A stretch of DNA of 37,371 nt from DASPTT01 sp035623275 (GTDB lineage: Bacteria > Actinomycetota > Acidimicrobiia > Acidimicrobiales > UBA8190): positions 1 through 37,371 of the forward strand of contig DASPTT010000037.1 in NCBI GenBank assembly GCA_035623275.1. The letters run 5' to 3'. The notes under the pieces were generated by a model. That model was given only the letters and a program-made list of their open reading frames with translations. It was not told the origin of the DNA and made no database searches. Made by a program: the position numbers and the translations under genes. Positions within the stretch are counted from its first letter, which is position 1; the number at the start of each line of letters is the position of its first letter. Positions 1 to 5,815 of the stretch are shown here, in pieces.

Positions 1-80
1 TACTGGGGGCTCTCGTCCACGAGGTCCGGGTCGAGAGTCGCCACGCCATCCGGCCAATATTCCGGGTGCCTCAGGGAACT

Positions 81-112
81 GGGGACGAGAGCGCGGTTCG
101 CGCACTGTCCCC
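81..112 (-). terminator. Hairpin downstream of tRNA-Val
   Basis: GGGGAC pairs with GTCCCC around an inner GCGCG/CGCGC stem, a few bases past the 3' end of tRNA-Val on the minus strand. There is no T-tract, so its role as a terminator is inferred from position. Bases 1-80 hold no recognisable gene. Confidence 0.3.
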
Positions 113-117
113 GTCGG

Positions 118-191
118 TGGGCGCTGAGGGACTCGAACCCCCGACCTGCTGGTTGTAAGCCAGCTGCTCTGACCAACTGAGCTAAACGCCC
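118..191 (-). tRNA. tRNA-Val(UAC)
   Basis: The reverse complement folds as a 74-nt cloverleaf. The acceptor strands GGGCGTT and AGCGCCC pair with one G-T, and the discriminator is A. The D arm reads TAGCTCAGTTGGTCAGAGC, the anticodon stem GCTGG/CCAGC holds loop CTTACAA, and the T arm has GGTTCGAGTCC. The anticodon at loop positions 34-36 is TAC, which reads GUA and hence valine. No CCA is encoded. Confidence 0.95.
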
Positions 192-238
192 GGGCCCGCC
201 ATGCTACCGGCGGCTCCCAGGCGTCCCCAGGGCACGGC

Positions 239-562
239 CTACTCGTCGTCGAGCCGGAAGTCCCCGCCTTCGGTCGAGCTCGTCGTCGACGTGGCCGTGG
301 CCGCCGCCGCGCTGGTGGTGGTGTCGACCGGTCCGTTCTCGGACTCGTGCGCGTCGATGGCCGCGAGCAGCCGCTCCACCTCGTCACGCGACGCGCCCTT
401 GCGTTCCGCCGCATAGGTGGCGGCGCCCAGGTCGTGGAGCAGGGCGTCGAGCTGCTTCTTGGCCTGCATGGTGTCGAGCTTGGCCTGGCCCTGGGCCACG
501 CCCGCCTTGCCCTTCTCGGCGAGCGAGGCCGCCTGCTCCTTCATCTTGTCCATCAGTCCCAT
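239..562 (-). CDS. Small hypothetical protein, coiled-coil-like
   Basis: 107 residues, no family recognised. The first 75 residues are Ala/Lys/Gln/Glu-rich and predicted by eye to be helical (start MGLMDKMKEQAASLAEKGKA), compatible with a coiled coil. The last 30 are a low-complexity Thr/Ala/Ser tail ending in an acidic FRLDDE. There is no signal peptide or membrane segment. The start is supported by GGGAG about 7 bases upstream. It lies 16 bases after the AIM24-family gene on the same strand, so the two are probably co-transcribed; that is the only hint to function. Its composition resembles small actinobacterial proteins of unknown role. Confidence 0.7.
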   Translation of the reverse strand: MGLMDKMKEQAASLAEKGKAGVAQGQAKLDTMQAKKQLDALLHDLGAATYAAERKGASRDEVERLLAAIDAHESENGPVDTTTSAAAATATSTTSSTEGGDFRLDDE

Positions 563-578
563 CGATGTCTCCCTTCGA

Positions 579-1391
579 TCAGAAGATGCCGCCGAGCGCG
601 CCCTTGCGCTCCTCGGCGGGCCTCGGGTCGTGGCGCAGCACGCGCGCCAGGCTCTCCACGGTCGTCGACTGCAGGAGCACCTCGCCGTCGCCCTCGAGCG
701 TGGCCAGATGCACGCCCTCGCCCCCGAAGAGGCCCGCCATGACCGTCTGGCCCGACAACCCGCCGATCAGCTCGACGCCGTAGCGCAGCGAGTCCTGGAA
801 GGCGACGACCGTCCCCGTGTCCACCTGGATCTTGCCCCCGTACTTGGCCGGGTTGATCGACTCGAAGCTCCCCGCCGCGGCCACGAAGACGGTGCCGGTA
901 CCCGTGTAGCGCTCGAGCACGAAGCCGAGGCCACCGCTGCGCGCCGCCTTCCACCCCGAGAAGGCGATGTCGAAGTTGGCGGACGTCTCGGCTGCGATGA
1001 GCGTCGAGCGCTCGCAGAACCAGCCACTTTCCCCCTGGAGCTCCAGGGCGCGCACCTCACCCGGGAGCAGACCCGAGAACGAGACGAGCCCGGCGCCCCC
1101 CTGGGCGGTGAAGTACTGCAGGGCGAGCGACTCGCCGGCCACCACCCGCTTGCCGACGTCCATGGCCTTCTTCAGGAAGCTCGTCCCCGCCGACGGGGTC
1201 GCATCCCCGTCGGGCGTGCCCCCGCCGCCCGCGCCGGACTCGGCGACCGGCTTGGTGAGGCGCGTCTCCAGCCCGACGTTCGTGGTCTTCCACAGGAACT
1301 TGCCCGGCTCGGCGTAGACGGACTGCCCGGGTTCGAGCTGGCACGTGAGCAGCTGGCTCGAGGTCCCGACGATGCGATGCTTGACGGTCAT
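579..1391 (-). CDS. AIM24 / TIGR00266-family protein
   Basis: 270 residues. AIM24-family proteins (formerly DUF124) fold as a beta-rich barrel; the bacterial role is poorly defined, while the yeast namesake acts in mitochondrial inner-membrane organisation. The family pattern is visible as many short Gly-rich beta strands, such as VYAEPGKFLWKTTNVGLET near the N-terminus, then SFSGLLPGEVRALEL, then FVAAAGSFESINP, then GLSGQTVMAGLFGGEGVH near the C-terminus. A disordered Gly/Pro/Ser linker of about 20 residues interrupts the N-terminal part near residues 53-72. The ATG at 1391 is chosen because AGGGGG precedes it at normal distance; an upstream in-frame ATG would give 50 more residues of low-complexity Arg/Pro sequence and overlap the divergent cyclase start. 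The 107-residue gene follows. Confidence 0.82.
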   Translation of the reverse strand: MTVKHRIVGTSSQLLTCQLEPGQSVYAEPGKFLWKTTNVGLETRLTKPVAESGAGGGGTPDGDATPSAGTSFLKKAMDVGKRVVAGESLALQYFTAQGGAGLVSFSGLLPGEVRALELQGESGWFCERSTLIAAETSANFDIAFSGWKAARSGGLGFVLERYTGTGTVFVAAAGSFESINPAKYGGKIQVDTGTVVAFQDSLRYGVELIGGLSGQTVMAGLFGGEGVHLATLEGDGEVLLQSTTVESLARVLRHDPRPAEERKGALGGIF

Positions 1392-1522
1392 CGGTCTCGC
1401 CCCCTGGCGCTCGTGCGGATCCCGCCGGAGCGTACAGCGGCCTGCCGCCGCCCGCCACGCGTGGGGGGGACCCCGGCCGGTGGCCGGGCGCGCCATCGCA
1501 CCGGGACGCGAGACTCTGCCCC

Positions 1523-2521
1523 GTGACCGAGCCCGGCGCATCGATTCCCGAGGACGATTTCTTCACCGCGGTGAGCGAGCAGATCATCGGCTGGCCGCGC
1601 TTCACGCCCGAGGAGGTCGCCGGCACCGCGGGCATCGACTACGAGGAGACGGAACGGCTCTGGAGCGAGCTCGGGTTCCCTCCGGTGGCGCCCACCGAGG
1701 TGTTCTTCACCGACGCGGACGTGGAGGTGCTTCGGACGTTGCGGGAGCTCCGATCCACGGGGCTCGTCGCGCCCGAGACGACCATCACCATGGCGCGCAT
1801 CCTGGGCCAGACTCTGTCCCGGGTGGCCACGGCGCAGGCCCAGACCATGGCCGAGGTGGCCGGGGAGGGCCCGGGCACCCCCGAGGAGGAGGCCGACCTC
1901 GCGGGCTACCTCGACACCGTGCTGGCCAGCTTCGACCGCTTCCTCGGCTACGTCTGGCGCCGCCACCTGGTGGCCGCCCTCCGTCGCCAGCGCGACAGCC
2001 GGCCCACGGAGGTCGTCGGGTTCGCTGACATCGTCGGCTACACGCGGCTCACCGCGGGAGAGGCGATCGACACGCTGCCGGGGCTGGTGGCGCGTTTCCA
2101 GGAGATCGCCTCCCAGCACCTGACCGAGGCCGGCGGCCGCGTGCTCAAGGTCATCGGCGACGCGGTGATGTTCGTCGCGCCCGACCCCCTGTCCGCCGCC
2201 GGCGCGGCCGTGGCCGTCAGCTCCACCACGGCCGAGGACCCGGGCTTTCCCGACGTGCGCATCGGCATCGCCATGGGCCCGGTGGTCGAGGTCGAGGGCG
2301 ACATCTACGGCGAGACGGTCAACCGCGCCAGCCGGCTCGTCGAGCTCGCGCACCCCGGGACCGTGGTGGTCGACGACGCCATGGGCAACGCGCTCCTCGA
2401 CAGCGACCTGCGGGTCCGGCCCATGAAGCCGCGCCGGCTCAAGGGCCTGGGCATGGTCCCCACGTGGGTCGTGCGCCCGCCCCGCACCCGACGTCCGGTC
2501 GGCGCGACGGGCCCGGGGTGA
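1523..2521 (+). CDS. Class III adenylate cyclase, Rv1264-like
   Basis: 332 residues. It is expected to make cAMP from ATP. The C-terminal half is a class III cyclase homology domain (about residues 160-310). The metal aspartates are D169 in GFADIVGYT and D213 in KVIGDAVMFV. K209 and D260 fit the adenine-specifying positions, and N267 and R271 in VNRASRL the transition-state pair, so all catalytic positions appear intact. Catalysis requires a dimer. Residues 10-150 are a helical N-terminal domain like the autoinhibitory regulatory domain of mycobacterial Rv1264, where it acts as a pH sensor; similar sensing here is inferred. No membrane segment is seen. Start is GTG 1523. A weak -10 (GAGACT) lies 7 bases upstream, so the mRNA may be leaderless. 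The gene is divergent from the AIM24 gene. Confidence 0.88.
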   Translation: MTEPGASIPEDDFFTAVSEQIIGWPRFTPEEVAGTAGIDYEETERLWSELGFPPVAPTEVFFTDADVEVLRTLRELRSTGLVAPETTITMARILGQTLSRVATAQAQTMAEVAGEGPGTPEEEADLAGYLDTVLASFDRFLGYVWRRHLVAALRRQRDSRPTEVVGFADIVGYTRLTAGEAIDTLPGLVARFQEIASQHLTEAGGRVLKVIGDAVMFVAPDPLSAAGAAVAVSSTTAEDPGFPDVRIGIAMGPVVEVEGDIYGETVNRASRLVELAHPGTVVVDDAMGNALLDSDLRVRPMKPRRLKGLGMVPTWVVRPPRTRRPVGATGPG

Positions 2522-2525
2522 ACGA

Positions 2526-2777
2526 CTATTCCCCGGTGCCCCCGAGGTGCCACCCGCCGCAGAGCTCGCATTGATACGCACCGAGGTCCGCTCCGTGCTC
2601 GAGGCGGTATTGGAGCGCAGCCCGATTGGCGTCCGCATCGCTCTTGAACCGGACCTTCGGCTGGCCGTCGGCCCGCCAGTGCGACAGCCGAACCCGCCGC
2701 GGTGGGCCGTCGCGCGACGTCCCGTGCCGCGACGTGCCGGCACGAGGCGTCCCCCGCCCACGTCGCTTGGCCGCCAC
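2526..2777 (-). CDS. Small protein with CxxCGGWHLG motif
   Basis: 83 residues. A basic low-complexity N-terminus (residues 1-30, Arg/Gly/Ser) is followed by a compact domain in which QPKVRFKSDADANRAALQY is an amphipathic segment, ending in YQCELCGGWHLG. C70, C73 and H77 could bind a metal with a partner. Short bacterial proteins ending in a Y-x-C-x-x-CGGWHL motif recur widely, but I know of no assigned function. The start is GTG 2777, with GGAG about 8 bases upstream. An open frame continues upstream, but it lies opposite the coding frame of the phosphatase and has shadow-like composition. The gene begins 14 bases after the phosphatase stop and ends 4 bases from the convergent cyclase stop, so it is probably the second gene of a two-gene unit. 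Confidence 0.65.
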   Translation of the reverse strand: MAAKRRGRGTPRAGTSRHGTSRDGPPRRVRLSHWRADGQPKVRFKSDADANRAALQYRLEHGADLGAYQCELCGGWHLGGTGE

Positions 2778-2791
2778 CGGCCGCGTCTCCG

Positions 2792-3595
2792 TCAGGGCCG
2801 GGCGCCGCGGGCCCCGGCGCCGCGGGCCCCGGCGTCGCGGGCCCCGGCGTCGCGTGCCGCACCGGCGGCGGCGGCCAGCTCCCCGTACAGGGCCGGCGTG
2901 GCCGCGGCTGCCACCATGCGCCGGGTCTCGGGCGTAGCGACGACGAGGTCCTCCCCCTCGAGGTCGCCGACGACGGCCCCCGCCTCGCTGCACACCAGCA
3001 TCGCCCCGAGGTAGTCCCACGGGGCGAGATGCGCCCGCTCCCCCACGCAATAGGCGTCGAGCACGCCCTCGGCCACCGCACAGAGGTCGAGCGCCGCCGC
3101 CCCCAGGGCCCGGAATTGGGCCCAGCCGAGATGGCGCCGCGGGAAGCCCGACAGGCCCACCACGGCGGAGGCAAGGCGGGTGCATCCGGAGGGGGCGATG
3201 GGCGTACCGTCACGCCAGGCCCCCGCACCGCGCACCGCGTGGTAGCGCACGCCCTGACCCAGGTTGTCCACGACCGCCACCCGGGGCCCGACGTCGTCGA
3301 CCACGCAGATGCTCGTGGCGTACCACGGGATCCCCCGGGACGCGTTGGTGGAGCCGTCGACGGGGTCGACCACGGCGACCATGGCGGCCCCCGCGCCGTG
3401 CAGGCCGCTCTCCTCCGAGAGCACCGCCAGCCCCGAGCCCGCCAGTGCCTCCAGGACGGCTGCGTCGGCGACGAGGTCGAAGGCGTACTGCCCGGGCCGC
3501 TCCCCCGCGGGCGTGAGGTCGTCGATCCCCGCCAGCGCCGGGGGCACGGCGTCGGCGGCGTCGCAGCACAGTTGCAGGAGCGCGTCGTCGTCCAC
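2792..3595 (-). CDS. Inositol monophosphatase family protein
   Basis: 267 residues. The family hydrolyses phosphate monoesters such as inositol-1-phosphate or 3'-phosphoadenosine phosphate with Mg2+. The metal motifs are present: EESG at 61-64, DPVDGST at 77-83 and APWDYLGA with D194. The usual DPIDGT has become DPVDGS, a mild change; substrate cannot be told. Residues 246-267 are a degenerate pentapeptide repeat (GARDA/GARGA) encoded by 15-bp repeats, probably disordered. GTG 3595 is preferred: an upstream ATG at 3715 would overlap the divergent gene at 3675, whereas TAGGGT 7 bases before GTG 3595 looks like a leaderless promoter. The small CGGWH protein follows. Confidence 0.85.
   Translation of the reverse strand: MDDDALLQLCCDAADAVPPALAGIDDLTPAGERPGQYAFDLVADAAVLEALAGSGLAVLSEESGLHGAGAAMVAVVDPVDGSTNASRGIPWYATSICVVDDVGPRVAVVDNLGQGVRYHAVRGAGAWRDGTPIAPSGCTRLASAVVGLSGFPRRHLGWAQFRALGAAALDLCAVAEGVLDAYCVGERAHLAPWDYLGAMLVCSEAGAVVGDLEGEDLVVATPETRRMVAAAATPALYGELAAAAGAARDAGARDAGARGAGARGARP
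2795..2855. repeat. 15-bp in-frame repeat, phosphatase tail
   Basis: About four imperfect copies of a GC-rich 15-bp unit (GGGCCCCGGCGTCGC on the plus strand) encode GAR(D/G)A pentapeptides at the C-terminus of the phosphatase. Confidence 0.75.
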
Positions 3596-3602
3596 GGCGC
3601 CG

Positions 3603-3608
3603 ACCCTA
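3603..3608 (-). promoter_or_regulatory. -10 element, leaderless phosphatase mRNA
   Basis: TAGGGT on the minus strand is followed by 7 bases and GTG 3595. No -35 is clear. The spacing would place the transcription start at the start codon. Confidence 0.45.
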
Positions 3609-3659
3609 CCGGCCTGCGGCGGAGGCGCCGTGGCGGGTCGGGGGCGGGGCACGAGCCGG

Positions 3660-3665
3660 TAGGAT
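3660..3665 (+). promoter_or_regulatory. -10 element before gene at 3675
   Basis: TAGGAT ends 9 bases before GTG 3675. No Shine-Dalgarno sequence lies between, consistent with a leaderless or near-leaderless mRNA. Confidence 0.4.
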
Positions 3666-3674
3666 CCAGGCACT

Positions 3675-4235
3675 GTGGCCGTCATCGACGTGGCCGGGTA
3701 CGTGGCCGACCTCAAGGACCATTCGGTGGACCACGGGTTCCACGTCCACGACGAGCGTCACTTCGTGGAGACCTACTCGCTGCGCCAGACCTGGGAGGTG
3801 GACCTCCACCCCGAGGAGGGCTGCGGGGGGCCGCTGGACCTCCACCTCGCCCTCGAGGTCGACCCGCGCACGTTGCTGTCGTTCGAGGACGCCGTCATCG
3901 ACCTGCCCGAGGACGTCGAACCGCCCGACGAGTACCACTTCCCGCTGACCTTCACCTGGGGGCTGCCGCCGCTCCCCCACGGCCCCGACCTGCTGCGCCT
4001 GGCCATCGACCTGGCCGGCGTGGGCGGCATCGACCTGCCGCTGGAGGTCTCGGCCATCGACTCCTTCGCCTCGGCCACCGACGCGGCCGACCGCCGGCTG
4101 TCGGTGGTGGCTCGCTACCCCGTCTCCCTCGCCCGGGTGCTCGGTGGCGAGGAGCTGCTCTGCGACGTGTTCGACCGGTGCCTGGCCGTGAGCCGGTTCC
4201 TGCTCGACGCGGCACCGTCCTGGCTGGACGGATGA
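3675..4235 (+). CDS. Hypothetical protein
   Basis: 186 residues, no family recognised. It is a soluble, acidic, beta-rich protein without signal or membrane segment. Notable stretches are a His/Asp-rich HVHDERHFVETY near residue 25, a WEVDLHPEEGCGGPLDLHLALEVD strand pattern (given here in part: WEVDLHPEEG), and a C-terminal helix ending in FLLDAAPSWLDG. The alternating hydrophobic strands would fit a small ligand-binding or chaperone-like beta domain, but that is speculation. Start is GTG 3675 with a -10 just upstream. The stop overlaps the ATG of the lipoprotein gene (ATGA), so the two are translationally coupled and probably act in one process. Confidence 0.75.
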   Translation: MAVIDVAGYVADLKDHSVDHGFHVHDERHFVETYSLRQTWEVDLHPEEGCGGPLDLHLALEVDPRTLLSFEDAVIDLPEDVEPPDEYHFPLTFTWGLPPLPHGPDLLRLAIDLAGVGGIDLPLEVSAIDSFASATDAADRRLSVVARYPVSLARVLGGEELLCDVFDRCLAVSRFLLDAAPSWLDG

Positions 4236-4648
4236 GCGCCGGGGCGGCGCCCCCCGCGCGAGCGGCCCGGCCCGTCACCCGATCCCGTGCCCGGCGCGCC
4301 GGCGCGCTGGCCGGCGTTGTGGCCGCCATCGCCCTGTCGAGCACCGCCTGCGCGTCGAGCGCGGCCCTCGACCACGCCCGCCAGGCCTGCGGCCATGTGG
4401 ACACCGCCTTGCGCCTCTACGCCAAGTCCCAGGCCGAGGGGAGCTCGCCGCAGGCCGCGATCGACGCGCAAGCCTCGGTAGAGGAGCTGCGCGCCGCCCT
4501 GCCCATCGCGTCCATCGCCGCCGGCCAGTCGGCCAAGTGGCAGGCGCTCATGGCGACGCTGTCGGAGAGCGAACGGGTGCCCGAGGCCTACCTCGTCCAC
4601 GCGCTCAGCCTCCAGTGCGCGGCGACCTCGGGGTCGAGCAGCATCTAG
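4232..4648 (+). CDS. Putative lipoprotein
   Basis: 138 residues. A basic N-terminal region (about residues 1-28) precedes a hydrophobic stretch AGALAGVVAAIALSS and a lipobox-like STAC, giving a likely lipidated Cys near residue 40 after cleavage, so the mature protein would sit on the outer face of the membrane. The mature part is a helical Ala-rich domain of about 100 residues with two more cysteines (QACGHV and SLQCAA) that could form a disulfide. The -3 position of the lipobox is Ser rather than the commoner Leu, so confidence in lipidation is moderate. The ATG overlaps the stop of the upstream unknown gene by 4 bases. No function is assigned. Confidence 0.75.
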   Translation: MSAGAAPPARAARPVTRSRARRAGALAGVVAAIALSSTACASSAALDHARQACGHVDTALRLYAKSQAEGSSPQAAIDAQASVEELRAALPIASIAAGQSAKWQALMATLSESERVPEAYLVHALSLQCAATSGSSSI

Positions 4649-4652
4649 GCAC

Positions 4653-4658
4653 TAGCGT
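4653..4658 (+). promoter_or_regulatory. -10 element before alpha/beta hydrolase
   Basis: TAGCGT is followed by 6 bases and GTG 4665, the spacing of a leaderless start. The same hexamer and spacing precede uppS. Confidence 0.45.
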
Positions 4659-4664
4659 GCGGGC

Positions 4665-5786
4665 GTGCCCGCCCCGGTCGACCGCACCTTCGTCGCCCTG
4701 GACTCCCCCACCGGGCACGTCAACGGAGCCGGCTTCCACCCGTGCCAGGGGGTCTGGTACCGCCCCGCGGGCCGGGCCCCCGACGTGGCGGTCATCGGCG
4801 CCCACTACGCGGTGGACTTCTCCGAGCACTACCTGGCGACGCTCCTCGCCGAGCGCGGGCTTGGCTTCCTCGGCTGGAACACGCGGTTTCGCAACAACGA
4901 GAGCTGGTTCGTCCTCGAGCACGCGCTGATCGACGTCGGTGCTGGGGTGCGATGGCTGCGCGAGACGGCCGGTGTGGAGACCGTGGTCCTCCTCGGCAAC
5001 TGCGGGGGCGGCTCGCTCATGGCCGCCTACCAGTCCCAGGCTGCCGACCCGACCATCACCGCCACGGCCGGCCTGTCCCTGCCCGACGCGCTGGGCGAGC
5101 TGGAGGCGGGCGATCTCTACGTGTCCCTGCAGGCGCATCCGGGCCGCCCCGAGGTCCTCACCAGTTGGCTCGACCCCTCGGTGACCGACGAGACCGACCC
5201 GCTGTCGTGCGACACCGAGCTCGACATGTTCGACCCCGGCCACGGACCCCCCTACGACGAGGCCTTCGTGGCCCGCTACCGCGAGGCCCAGCGGGCCCGC
5301 AACGACCGCATCACCGACTGGGCCCGGGCCGAGCTGGCGAGGCTGGCGGCGGCGGGCACCGTCGACCGCAACTTCAACGTGCACCGCACCTGGGCCGACC
5401 TGCGCTTCCTCGATCCCGCCCTCGACCCCTCGGCGCGTCCTGCCGGCCGGTGCCTGGGCGGCGACCCGCGCTGGTGCAACCGCAGCCCCTTCGGCATCGC
5501 CGCCAACTGCTCGCTGCGCACATGGCTCGGCATGTGGAGCCTGCGCGACTCGCAGTGCCGGGGCGAGCCGCACCTGCGCCGCATCGACGTCCCCGCACTG
5601 GTGATCCAGTCCACGGCCGACGTCGGGGTGTTCCCCTCCGACGCCCGCACGATCCACGACGCGCTGGCCTCGCAGGACAAGACCCTGGAGTGGATCGATG
5701 GCGACCACTACCTCGAGTCGCCGGCCGCCGCCCGCGCGGTGACGGCCGAACTGGTCGCCGCCTGGATCACCGCCCGCGCCCGCTGA
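4665..5786 (+). CDS. Alpha/beta hydrolase with Cys nucleophile
   Basis: 373 residues. Alpha/beta-hydrolase fold: strand VVLL leads into the nucleophile elbow GNCGGGS, where C113 stands where most relatives have Ser (G-x-S-x-G). Candidate acid and base are D319 (VIQSTADVGVFP) and H348 (DGDHYLE). A Cys-Asp-His triad is known in dienelactone hydrolase, but overall similarity to that family is not evident. The insert of roughly 150 residues between elbow and Asp contains several Cys and Trp (RCLGGDPRWCNRSPFG, NCSLRTWLGMWSL) and may form a lid or metal site. There is no signal peptide. Start GTG 4665 lies 16 bases after the lipoprotein stop, with its own -10. Substrate unknown. Confidence 0.82.
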   Translation: MPAPVDRTFVALDSPTGHVNGAGFHPCQGVWYRPAGRAPDVAVIGAHYAVDFSEHYLATLLAERGLGFLGWNTRFRNNESWFVLEHALIDVGAGVRWLRETAGVETVVLLGNCGGGSLMAAYQSQAADPTITATAGLSLPDALGELEAGDLYVSLQAHPGRPEVLTSWLDPSVTDETDPLSCDTELDMFDPGHGPPYDEAFVARYREAQRARNDRITDWARAELARLAAAGTVDRNFNVHRTWADLRFLDPALDPSARPAGRCLGGDPRWCNRSPFGIAANCSLRTWLGMWSLRDSQCRGEPHLRRIDVPALVIQSTADVGVFPSDARTIHDALASQDKTLEWIDGDHYLESPAAARAVTAELVAAWITARAR

Positions 5787-5788
5787 CC

Positions 5789-5810
5789 GGGCCGGCGCGG
5801 CGGCCGGCCC
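5789..5810. terminator. Hairpin between convergent genes
   Basis: GGGCCGGC and GCCGGCCC form an 8-bp perfect stem with a 6-base loop exactly between the stops of the plus-strand hydrolase (5786) and the minus-strand PilX-like gene (5816). No T-tract; likely a bidirectional terminator by position. Confidence 0.5.
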
Positions 5811-5815
5811 CACGG

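Noticed and set aside
2777..3185. N-terminal extension of the CGGWH protein, or a frameshifted gene
   Set aside because: The extra codons lie over the phosphatase gene in another frame and show only Gly/Arg/Pro shadow composition.
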